The position numbers were made by a program, and so were the translations under genes. A DNA stretch of 64,000 nt, from assembly GCA_001051155.2 (NCBI GenBank), contig JYIP02000012.1, positions 582,001 to 646,000 on the forward strand, in the 5' to 3' direction. Origin of the DNA: Chrysoporthe austroafricana. Its lineage: Eukaryota; Ascomycota; Sordariomycetes; Diaporthales; Cryphonectriaceae. Each line of letters starts with the position of its first letter. The stretch's first letter is position 1. Positions 10,571 to 20,241 of the stretch are shown one piece after another. The notes under the pieces are model-generated. The model searched no databases and was not told where the DNA came from. It saw only the letters and a list, made by a program, of their open reading frames with translations.

Positions 10571-13500
10571 ATGGACAAGAACCTTCGCCTCCGGCTGGTG
10601 GTGCGGCGTAACGGCCTGCCCGAGGTCAGAGTTCTCTTCAGCCTGCCTCTCTCCGACGATCCAAACATTGCCAACCTCCTGGAACACGTCAACAACACCG
10701 TCCCTCTCGAGGATGCCCACGGCGAATGGGGCCTGGAAGACTACGCTGTCGAGCTGCACGACAAGGACGGACATGCCTTTGAGTGCTTACACTTTCAGCC
10801 CGTCACAGGCCTTCTGGATAAGGATGATGAGGTCTTGTCAGTTGTGCCCTGTCCAGCATTTCTTGGTCGTTATTGTTGCTGGGAGTTTTGCCATTTGCTG
10901 ACTCTATTTTGCTGCCATAACAGCATCCGTCCTCTCATGTCCGTCGACCTGAAAAAGCGCCGACTGTCCGGAAGGGATCAGATCCTTTCTGGAGGAGAAC
11001 ATCTCATCGATGGCGTGCCCTTTGGCCGTCACCGCCTCAGAACCCCAAGAGACCGCCCACCCGTTAGCATCGCCCCTAGAAAACGCCGCCGCCTGACCTA
11101 CGACGAGGACATCGATTTGGGTCAGCTTGATGACTATGTGGATGGGGACGTCGATCGAGACCTCGATGGCGAGTATACCGACCCACAACGGCGACATGAA
11201 GGTGAAGAGGGCCAGGCACGGCTTCTCCTGACACAGCATGGCGAGATGGGGTCTCATGCAGGCCGTCGGCGCGTGCGCTTTCCTGCCAGCGTTGATATGA
11301 GGCACGAACCTGAGAATGCCAAGACGGGCCAACAAGATGATGACGAAGCGGAGAGTGAAGGAGATGAGGACGAGCACGAGCACGAGGACGTCGACTCTCA
11401 GGAGTTGGCTGATGAGCTTGATGACCTGAAGGCCCTAGCCGAAGAGGAGGAGGAGGGTCGCCATGTCAACGAGGAACCCGAACGCTTCTACACCCCGACT
11501 GAGAGCCCTAAAGAGGCAGTCCTTGAGGAAGTAGATGCGCATCGGCGCGGCAGAGTTGCGCCGATCCGGCCGGCGCGATCAAGGGGGCCTCAGGGTCGAT
11601 CTAAGCAAAATGCTACTGCGACTGATTTCACGCCTTTCGATGAGGGAGATGTCCAGCCCGGAAGATCCGCTCAGGTTGGAGCCAACCTTTTTGATCCTGC
11701 TCTCCTGGACAAGATCACTGCGATTCGTTTTGCCTTTCCCCAGGTGTCCGCCGTTGATTGTGGGACGCTTCTTAAGAAGCAAAACATGGATGTGAGCAAA
11801 GCATGGCACATTTTGGCAAAGTCGCTCAAGCCGCGACAGGGGCTTGCAGAGACCATGGTCGTCAGTACCCAGTTGGAACTTCCTCGACAGATCCAGATAG
11901 TGCCATCGTCTCCAGAAGATCCAGCTGAAGTGCCTGACAATGTCAGTCGCATCGATGATGACGATGAGCACGACTCTTCAAGTAGCGAGGAAGAGGATAG
12001 CGACGACTCCGACGAGCTTGCTGAAAGTGAGGGCGAAGATGAGAGCGATAGTGAGAGTGGAGGTGATGACGCTTCTGAAGAAGTCCCGGCCAGGCCGTCT
12101 CAACCTGTCGAGCGCGATCCAGATGCTTCCGCATCGACCAGTTCCACGGCGTCTTCCAGCGAGAGCGATATCGAGAGCGAAAGTGAAGCTGGTGAACCCG
12201 TAGATGTACAATCATCGAAGGTCAAGGCTCAGACCCAACCCGGCGGTGGGCGAAAGCAACGCGGGAGAGATGAGTCGTCCAGCAGTAGCGCGGCAAGCGA
12301 TACTTCCTCAGATACGTCTGGTGCAGAGGTTGCCGTGGTGCGGCGAACTCTTGACCGTCGTGGCCGGAAGATTACTAAGTCTTCGCTCCCAAGTAGCAAG
12401 AATGCCACTAATTTGTCCAAAACAACAACGACACTGAGTGGCAAGGATGCGTCTTCTTCGTCGGATGATAGCGAAGAGAACCTAAGCTCGTCCTCAAGTT
12501 CGGACTCAAGTTCTGATTCGGACTCTGAGTCCGTGAGACCAGCCGCTCAGGCGAAAACAACCACTTCATTTCGGTCTTTGACTACATCCCAAGCGCTCAA
12601 GAAATCCAATGCTCGTTTGGCCGCGTCTCAAGCCTCCTCTCAACTATCAGTGCCACCCGGACAAGGCCAGACTAGGACACAGAAGCGCAACCAGAGAAGA
12701 CGGCTTGAAAAACTGAGAAAGAAAGCCGACCTATTGACGGCCAGCGGCTCACAAGAGCCCTCACAGAAAGCTCAAGAGACAGCCGCCAAGGACACTGATT
12801 TGGCGGCAAAGAAGAAGGCGCTTCTGCAAACACTAGGAACAGAATTGAGCACACCGCACGGAGATCACGAAGCAGGAAACAGTCAACCTGCGTCTTCAGC
12901 GCTTGATAACGCTCGCACGACCTCGAGGCCGGCGGTTGATAGCCCGGATGCGTGGAAGCAGAAAATTATCTATCGTGCTGTCGAGTGTGTCCAGGACGGG
13001 GTAGAGCTCAGTGAGCCTCCGTTCCCCTTTGTACAGCGCTGGGATTCGCAGCAGCGGTGGGACTCCCAGCGTAACGTACAGCATCGCGGCAAGAGGAAGT
13101 CTCGTGACAGCTCACAGTTTTACGATGAAGAGAGTCTATACGGTACCAAAAAGCGAAAGTTTGTTCAGAACCATTGCTACCAAGAGGATACAACGACGTA
13201 CTTGACCGACCAGCAAGATATAACGTTGGACTACGACGACGTGTCTTTCCATCCTGATGAGGGTCCGATGACCAATGGATGTGGCGGAAAACTATCCGAG
13301 CTACGTCAATCTGAGAATCACAAGGCGGACAAGCCAGGCAATGATGATGAAGACGACCTTCCACCCCTCCCGGAGGACACATCTTTACTACTTGAGCTAC
13401 ATAAAGAGAACCTCGCTACAGGATCGATTATCGCATGGAAGCAATTGCTCTGCACCGAGGCCACCAACTGGCAACCCCAGTTGAGCGACTTCATGACAGC

Positions 13501-14662
13501 AGCTGTCATCCAGATTCACGCCGACGGTGAAAGCATCCAGGTACAACTGGCCAAGCGTGACAGAAATGTCGACAAGAACGAGAGGAAGTTCGACGGCGAG
13601 ACCGGACAACGAATATACGGGAAATTTGAGGTTCCCGACGAGGACGAGGACGATTACGCGGATGAGGACCTCGGCTTTCGAGACGTGTGCCTGTCCCAGA
13701 TGCTTGACGCCCGCATCGTGCAGCAGGCCAAGGAAGCAGATCAAGAACAAGCCGGCAACAAAGACTCTAGTGAAGAACGCTTGCGCGGAAGAGACGGCGC
13801 TGACTCTACTGAGGCCCAAGTACCTCGTCTATCTGAGCCTACCTACGAAGTTGTAGCTAGCCCACCCGAACAGAGCTCGCACAAGCACAAATTGTCAAGC
13901 AGGGGCAGTAACAGCAATGAACAGTCGTACACACTCAATCACGAGAATGACAATCGTGAAGCGGAACTGGGTCCAGAGATAACCCATGCCATGGATGGTG
14001 CCAATGCGGAGGAAAGTTTCATTCCTGAGACAAATCATAATACCACAGTCGACGACAATGACGGCTATGCACAAGTTATATCTATTAACGACGGAATGGA
14101 CATCTCAGAACCACGCCGGGGAGAGATTAGTCAACTCACCAACGAAGGAGGTTTCCGCCAGGAAGTCGGATCACCCATTGACCAGTCTGCCATCTTGCAG
14201 TTCGGGAGCCCGTCCCGTCAACTGGAGCAGGAGTACACCTCAGTGCGCCCTTCTTACCGAACAGGCTCATTGCAAAGCGAATCATCCGAAGCCCCGTCAG
14301 AGTACGGCTCCAAGGACCCCTCACAAGAGGCAAAGCATGTTGTCGTTGATGCCGACACAGATGCGTTTCATTCGGCTCCTCAGACCTTTAGACACCAGCA
14401 GACTGGCTCGAATGGCGCGGATGCACTTCAAACCAGTGGGCAAATGTCAACTGCTGGTGAAGTCTCCGCAAAGAATGATTACCCCAAGTTGGGTACCTCC
14501 CAGGACACCCAGACAAGTGACCAGAATGGAAGGCAGCTTGATCCAAATTTCGTTACAGATTCCGACGATTTGGGTATCGACATTTCTACCGAAACCCCGA
14601 TGATGAATGGATTCGGTGACGAGACTGGTGTGGACGGGTCGATCAGGTCTGACAGACGATAA
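10571..14662 (+). CDS. Coilin-like nuclear protein (ubiquitin-like N-domain, CUE-like, acidic-Ser tracts, Tudor-like)
   Basis: Start is the ATG at 10571; the frame upstream has only a GTG. An 87-bp in-frame intron (10837-10923, GTCAGT to ACAG) removes a Cys-rich stretch and joins EVF to IRPLMS, giving 1334 aa. Residues 1-95 (LRLRLVVRR, a WGLEDYAVEL strand, DKDDEV, KKRR) resemble the coilin self-association domain. Residues about 345-392 (LLDKITAIRFAFP and onward) look like a CUE/UBA helical bundle. Asp/Glu/Ser tracts at about 226-255, 432-476 and 598-626 resemble CK2 sites. A basic KRNQRRRLEKLRKK patch lies near 675. Residues about 900-1012 (TGSIIAWKQL, NWQPQLSDF, VQLAKRDR) resemble the coilin Tudor-like domain. 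Coilin organises nuclear snRNP bodies; that role is inferred from architecture only. The 3' end may continue past 14662. Confidence 0.78.
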   Translation: MDKNLRLRLVVRRNGLPEVRVLFSLPLSDDPNIANLLEHVNNTVPLEDAHGEWGLEDYAVELHDKDGHAFECLHFQPVTGLLDKDDEVLSVVPCPAFLGRYCCWEFCHLLTLFCCHNSIRPLMSVDLKKRRLSGRDQILSGGEHLIDGVPFGRHRLRTPRDRPPVSIAPRKRRRLTYDEDIDLGQLDDYVDGDVDRDLDGEYTDPQRRHEGEEGQARLLLTQHGEMGSHAGRRRVRFPASVDMRHEPENAKTGQQDDDEAESEGDEDEHEHEDVDSQELADELDDLKALAEEEEEGRHVNEEPERFYTPTESPKEAVLEEVDAHRRGRVAPIRPARSRGPQGRSKQNATATDFTPFDEGDVQPGRSAQVGANLFDPALLDKITAIRFAFPQVSAVDCGTLLKKQNMDVSKAWHILAKSLKPRQGLAETMVVSTQLELPRQIQIVPSSPEDPAEVPDNVSRIDDDDEHDSSSSEEEDSDDSDELAESEGEDESDSESGGDDASEEVPARPSQPVERDPDASASTSSTASSSESDIESESEAGEPVDVQSSKVKAQTQPGGGRKQRGRDESSSSSAASDTSSDTSGAEVAVVRRTLDRRGRKITKSSLPSSKNATNLSKTTTTLSGKDASSSSDDSEENLSSSSSSDSSSDSDSESVRPAAQAKTTTSFRSLTTSQALKKSNARLAASQASSQLSVPPGQGQTRTQKRNQRRRLEKLRKKADLLTASGSQEPSQKAQETAAKDTDLAAKKKALLQTLGTELSTPHGDHEAGNSQPASSALDNARTTSRPAVDSPDAWKQKIIYRAVECVQDGVELSEPPFPFVQRWDSQQRWDSQRNVQHRGKRKSRDSSQFYDEESLYGTKKRKFVQNHCYQEDTTTYLTDQQDITLDYDDVSFHPDEGPMTNGCGGKLSELRQSENHKADKPGNDDEDDLPPLPEDTSLLLELHKENLATGSIIAWKQLLCTEATNWQPQLSDFMTAAVIQIHADGESIQVQLAKRDRNVDKNERKFDGETGQRIYGKFEVPDEDEDDYADEDLGFRDVCLSQMLDARIVQQAKEADQEQAGNKDSSEERLRGRDGADSTEAQVPRLSEPTYEVVASPPEQSSHKHKLSSRGSNSNEQSYTLNHENDNREAELGPEITHAMDGANAEESFIPETNHNTTVDDNDGYAQVISINDGMDISEPRRGEISQLTNEGGFRQEVGSPIDQSAILQFGSPSRQLEQEYTSVRPSYRTGSLQSESSEAPSEYGSKDPSQEAKHVVVDADTDAFHSAPQTFRHQQTGSNGADALQTSGQMSTAGEVSAKNDYPKLGTSQDTQTSDQNGRQLDPNFVTDSDDLGIDISTETPMMNGFGDETGVDGSIRSDRR

Positions 14663-16511
14663 CGCAAGGCAACGCCTACCAAGTAGATCTATAATGATGA
14701 TCTGTAGAATGCTCGAATGACAACGACAGAAATCACTCACTTCAAGTCGACACAAATTAGTCCTGCGCCGAGCACTTTCGGGTCCAACTGCTCAACCGGG
14801 TCCTCGAGTGTCTTTCTGGATGTCAAATTACTCGGCTCACAAACAGCCAAGATGAATTTCGGGGCCTTTCCCGCGGAAGTCAAGAATGAGCCTCTAGGCT
14901 CCAAGGCCCAGTCGGACAAGTCGACCATTGCCAGATTGAATGCATCTATCTCCCCGCCAGCAGGATCAAGACCACGACCGAAGCAGGCTTCCGTCCCCTC
15001 CTCGAGCTCCTAGGAAAGCGGGCTCGTCCCTTCACGCGCATTCTTGGCAGATCTTGATATCCCAGGGAAATGGCGACATCAATGGGGCCGTGAGAAAGGA
15101 TATAGACATCGGCTTCGCTCTTGGAAAACAGTCCAGAGCAAGAGCAAGAGCAGGTTGCGTAGCCTGAATCGGAGCACTCGAAAATGTGTGCTGACGATAA
15201 CTACGACGAAGACAAGCTTGCTAGCTAGCCTGCCAAGAATCAAGAACGCCAAAAGATACCACGGTCGAGAATGAAGAGAGGCATAAGCGTGTCTGCTGCT
15301 GAGAGGAAGGAAGATACCATGGGCACGAACTGGATCCCCTGAAACCAAGGGCCGAGCCACTTCCGGACGATATGGTTGGCGATGGCCGGCCACCGGGTCC
15401 TTGGTAGGCATTATAGTTTGGACAGCTGAAGATGAGCTCTTGGCCCTTCTGTTACACTATAAACGCAATGCGGTACGGAATACTGCCAAGTCCTACTATT
15501 GTGTTGTAATGACTTGTCCAGGTGTGCCTCATTCGCTCAAAGAAATTGATACCAATGCTGCAGCCCCAACGGGTGAGGAAAATCTGGATTTCCCCGGCTC
15601 ATAGTGAAGACTCAGACCCTAGGCTGAATTCGCCTCAGGGGTTTTGGTCTTTGGCAGCATCTACATAGATCTGATCTTGATTGAACATGACTATGTAGCC
15701 TGCAAGTGAAATGTGGCCAATTCGTCAGGGACGACGATTGGGAACCAAAACCCTGCTCAGTTACCGAGGCATCCCCCACACCTGCAGCATCCGCTGGAAA
15801 AGGCAGCCAATCATCTTACACAGAGCTGCAGACATCAGAACCAGCTGCAACGAGATGACACCTAGAACCCCGGAGAGAAGATTCCGAGAAATTTTCTGGG
15901 CCAGTCCCCGACGGCCATGGGAACAGGCCTGTGACGGCGACCTGAATGTCGAGTCGTCGTTCTTCACAGCTAAAATGGATCAACGTCAATCATAAGCTTA
16001 AAGCATGCAGATAAGCTTGATGTGTTTCTTCGCCCGACCCCAGCTGCAGTCTCGTAGCCTTGGCAGCATAGTCCCAGAAGTGCTGCAGTCCAACCAACAG
16101 TCTATGTATTGCGCTAGATACTTGGATCGGGGCCACCATCAAGGGCAATGGAGTGCATTGGTATCCGTTGCTTGTTCTGCTCATCCATCCATGATGTCAA
16201 AGGGGGGTAGAGGGTACAGGGTCAGGCGCTTCACTGGGTAGTAGTGTTCTGTATCCTGTAGTAGAGATAGCGTCCGCCGCTGCTGATATATCTGGCGCCC
16301 GCGACTGACACGTTCAACCGTCCCCGAGAACAGTTGCGCCAAATCACCGCACCTACTTCGCTCCTTTCCTTCATACCGGGCTCGAAGCTCGTTTCCTTTC
16401 TGTCGGCGAGAGCTCTATTCGAAGGTCGTGGTAATATCCGCGGCTACGTTGATATAACTCGGAAGAGCGGACTATCTCGTGGCTCCACAAACAGATTAAT
16501 TCGAATTTAAG
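14663..16511. other. Intergenic; possible 3' extension of the coilin-like gene
   Basis: After the stop at 14662 and two more in-frame stops, the same reading frame stays open from about 14707 to 15013 (98 codons, Ser/Pro/Lys-rich). An intron from about 14626 to 14735 could join it to the large gene, but the sites are weak. From 15014 to 16511 no coding sequence is supported. Confidence 0.4.
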
Positions 16512-17138
16512 ATGCTGGCCATCAACTTTATACCACTGCTCCTTGGGCTGGCGCCACTTGCATCTGCCAGCCCGTTCACCTTACCAGCCAACCCGAATCT
16601 GCGGCCAGTCACCTTCACCACAACGGACAACCAGGCCATGGGCCTGACCACCACCAGCCCAACCGGCACCACCACAACGGACTCCACGTCACTGGAAGCA
16701 TCCTCGTCCCCGGAGGACGAAGAGCCGAGGAGGACCCAGCAGCCAGAACTTCGAGACGTGCCGGCGCCCGCGCGGGCCCAGCAGCGCGACGGGTTCGCCA
16801 CCTCGCCGGCCACAGCCTCGAGCACAGCGGCGGCCACGACCGCAGCGGCCACGGAAGCCGAGGCGACGAAGACGCGGGATCAAGCCGCTACCACGACGCC
16901 GGCGCCGACGGACGACCCAGGGGTCGACTCGGACCTCGCGCGAGAGGGCTACAGCCAGCTGACGTTTTATTCGTGCGAGAAGTATGCCGCCACGGTGACC
17001 CACTGCGGCTGGCACGAGGAGGTAGTGCACGTCGGCGGGACCGACGGGCGTGGGAGGCAGGCGATGGGAGGAGCGCCAGGGCTCGCGGCGGCCGGGGTCG
17101 CAGCATGTGCGATGGTTGTGAACAGAGCGTTGAGGTGA
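16512..17138 (+). CDS. Secreted, probably GPI-anchored Ser/Thr-rich protein with a YSC...HCGWH motif
   Basis: Single exon, 208 aa. Residues 1-19 form a signal peptide (hydrophobic core IPLLLGLAPLA, cleavage after ASA). Residues 35-135 are Thr/Ser/Ala/Pro-rich and likely O-glycosylated. The conserved patch is FYSCEKYAA followed by THCGWHEE (Cys155, Cys165, Trp167, His168). A short Gly-rich spacer and a hydrophobic C-terminus (187-203, then a basic tail) look like a GPI attachment signal. I have seen small fungal surface proteins with this two-Cys motif, but no function is established, and the two Cys probably form a disulfide. It acts at the wall or outside the cell. No enzyme domain is visible. 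Confidence 0.72.
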   Translation: MLAINFIPLLLGLAPLASASPFTLPANPNLRPVTFTTTDNQAMGLTTTSPTGTTTTDSTSLEASSSPEDEEPRRTQQPELRDVPAPARAQQRDGFATSPATASSTAAATTAAATEAEATKTRDQAATTTPAPTDDPGVDSDLAREGYSQLTFYSCEKYAATVTHCGWHEEVVHVGGTDGRGRQAMGGAPGLAAAGVAACAMVVNRALR

Positions 17139-17847
17139 TCTGGGCTGCTTGAGGGGCGGAAGCCGGGATGCGCATCCGTGAGGCTTTCATAGTGAGATCG
17201 GATCTGCTTTCAGAAATCGGATTCGTCAATGGTCAAGCTATTGGCGTTGGTGGGGTTTGTGCCTGGAGCTGTCAGTATACCCGCCTCATTCGAGGCATTG
17301 TTCTGTTCCTTTGTGTTGATAAGAGGGACCAGCTGGTGAGGAATAAGCTTGCTCTGGTAGGCTCAACAGTCGTCGAAATCGGACACTAGCTTGAAGCACT
17401 GAGAAGCTGAGCCACGGATGGAAACAGGAAGTCGAGAGGATGGCGGCGCATGCGAGTGCTTTATTGTTTTTGATGCTATGATTGATCATGTAACCACCGC
17501 AGTCCCATCCGTATTCACGACGCCATGACCTCAAAAACAGAATCTCTTTTGTGTGGTGTTCCCGAACAAGACCTCATGTGGTGGTGCATCGTGTCATGTC
17601 GAATTTTCAAGACGCAGCACCACGGGCGATGATGCGTCTCGGATATATGCCCTCACTCTGCCTGCCAACCTGCCTTCCAGCCTGCGCATATACCTGCCAA
17701 CCAAAGCCAGCAAAGCCCTCGCAAAGCCCGACCAAGAACCAACTCGAAAACCGACATGCTTCGGAATGGATGAGAAGCAGTAGAGGACGGGGAATCGCAG
17801 AATCGACAAGACGAGGTCGTGAGAGGTGGGGAAGGGGGGCGAGTCGC
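17139..17847. other. Spacer between convergent 3' ends
   Basis: Lies between the 3' ends of the secreted-protein gene and the eS24 gene. No coding region is supported. Confidence 0.5.
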
Positions 17848-18809
17848 TTATTTCTCCTTCTTGGCCTTGGCGCCCTTGACCTTGGCAGTACCACGGAGGG
17901 TCTTCTGTCGGTTCTTGCGCTGCTTGCCTGGATTGGGGGAAAGGGTCAAAAGTTAGCCATGTTGACCTGGTAAGAGGGAGCAAGGAGCTGTGAAGGCGAG
18001 GATAGCGGTGGTGATGATGATGGCGACGGAGATACATACGCTGCTGTCTGCTGGCCTTCTCGATCTTCTTGGCCAGGCCGACGCGGACCAGGCGGTAGTG
18101 GGGCTCGAACTTCTTCATGGCCTCGGGGGAGTCGTAGACGAGGGCGAAGCCGGTGGTCTTGCCGCCACCGAACTGGGTGCGCAGACCGAAGACGGAGACC
18201 TGGTCCTTACCGGCCTTGTACATGCCAGCCAGCTTGTCGCGGAGTTCATCCTTGGCGATGTTGGGACGGTTGGGGTGCAGGATGTCACTGTGATGGGAAA
18301 AGAGAGGTCAGAACGCTAGCCACAACGAATTTGGTAGTTCTTGTGCTGGGAGCCGGCCGGTGGCGCCTCGTGTTGAGCGGCAGTTGTGAGCGGGCTGGTG
18401 CTTGATTGTTGTGCTCCCTCAGTCTTCCCTCCTCTCCCCTCCTCTCGACTCCGCCTCGACTGTGCTCTATTGCCCTTCTGTCGAATCCTGTTGCCCCCTC
18501 GCTCCGTTCGTGCAGACCTATCACCAGCCGTGCTGGTGTAGGCTCAAGCTATCGTATCGGTTGGTCCTAGTTGACGTTGGGTCTCCGCCACGGCTTCCCT
18601 TCGTCTAGCCCTCCGTCGTTCTCGGCGATGTCGATGGGCCCATACTTGGTAGGCACAGGTGCGAATTGGGGGGCAGACAAGAGTCGAAATGATGGACGAA
18701 TGGATGGATGGGTAGAGAATACTCACACGACCATCTGCTTGCGACCCAGAAGAGGGTTGCGGATGAACTTGCGAGTCCGCAGGGTAACGGGGGTATCGGC
18801 GTCCGCCAT
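17848..18809 (-). CDS. RPS24: 40S ribosomal protein eS24
   Basis: A small-subunit ribosomal protein. Exons 18809-18727, 18287-18040 and 17927-17848 give 136 aa, the normal family length. The N-terminus reads [18 protein letters not shown]; then comes [13 protein letters not shown] across the first junction, [23 protein letters not shown], and the basic end [18 protein letters not shown] and AKKEK. Intron 1 is long for this genome (439 bp, 18288-18726, GTGAGT to ACAG), and intron 2 is 112 bp (18039-17928, GTATGT to CCAG). The early position of the long intron, after codon 27, is typical of fungal ribosomal protein genes. I found no convincing snoRNA boxes in either intron. All junction phases agree. 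Confidence 0.97.
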
Positions 18810-20241
18810 CTTGAAATTGTCGACTTGTCGAAATGGCAGAAATTTCGAGATTCGCAAGTGGGATGGTGGGTTGGTGATACTGGACGAGGAACGAAGGAAA
18901 GGGAAAGGCGAGATCAAAGTCGAAGTTTGACCGACTGGGGTTCGATTTTCGCGATTCAGCCAGGCTCACAACTCAACCCGTGCCAGGCCACCCACCCGCC
19001 AGAGATTTTTTGGTGCAATCTGTGGGTGGCCCGTGCTTAGTCCCGCCGCAGCAGCAGACACGCTAACCTCATCCCGGACGTCCCCGCTCCAGTTAATCCG
19101 GCTCCGGGAGTTAACCCCAACCCTGGCTGAGCAGAGAAGCAGCCACTAGAGTACGGGACGGGATGAGGAGCTTTGCATTTCGCACTTCGCAGCGGATGAT
19201 CTGTCTATTACGGAACTAGCACAAGCCTGCATTTTAACCTAGAGATGTAATGCGCATACAGAGGTATTCTGGCGGCTGAAACTATAGGTAGGCGGAGATC
19301 TGGCCTCACCTGGGGCCAGGTGACGGATACGAGCACAGATCTGATAGCGCGATCCGAACTGTGCCTGGCGTGAGTACTGACACTTCAGAGCTGTGCGCTG
19401 AGCTTTCCAAGAACTTGGTCACAGCCCATGCTCACTTGCGATAGGATGTTGAAATCGAGGCAGCCAGTTAGCCAAGTTGACGAACTATGGAGGGTGTGGC
19501 AGTGGCGGCCTGCTTGAGACCAGGAGAGGCTGAGCCCGGCTGAGCTGAGTGGGAAGGCCGGGTGCATGCATGCAGTTGGGTGAACAACTGTACAAGGGCT
19601 AATGCCGTGCTCCGACCAACCCAGCAAAACCGTCCTTATCTGCATCCGCGCTTACTTGCTTACAGCGGGTCGCATTTCGATACCATATGCTAGCTTGGCG
19701 TCTCCTATGCCACCGGTGCCACTCCGCAGTGCTGCCTGGAAAAGCCCCTCTCAGTTGGCCTCGACACAGACGAGACTGACCTCATTAAGCTCAAGCTGCC
19801 TGGCCGGGGAGCGGTGAAAGGCGCAGGCGAGCAGGCTCAGGCTGGATACCTGGATACCTTACCCCATGCTGTCATGATCTGCTACCCCATGAGGCTGCTG
19901 TTTGACTCACTCGCCGCCAACAAACATAGGTAAGGCTGGCTACCTATAAGTATAGCGTCCCTACGAAGCGTTCTACCGCTTCACACAACCCAATCACGAG
20001 CACTGTCGCGAGCTGCAATAAAATCTGTCATCTTGATTTGCACCGCTTCGGCATTCTGCATCCCTCACCTAGTAAACGACGCTAGGTGCTTTGTACTCCC
20101 GGCCCTGCAGCAGAACGCCCTGAGCCTCAGACAATCTCCTTTTGATCACATCCCCTCCTCTCCTCAGTGCCTTTCTTAGACCGAAGTCTTTCGTCTACCA
20201 CGCCATTTCCCAAGAAACCAATTCTTCACATTTCAGCCACC
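18810..20241. other. Divergent promoter region of RPS24 and the AAA ATPase gene
   Basis: 1.4 kb spacer with no supported coding frame. A TATA-like ctataagtata lies at 19944-19954, about 290 bp upstream of the AAA gene start, and a pyrimidine-rich leader follows at 20130-20240. Confidence 0.5.

Noticed and set aside
18288..18726. snoRNA in the RPS24 intron
   Set aside because: A GTGATAG and a CTGA about 100 bp apart lack a closing stem; not convincing.
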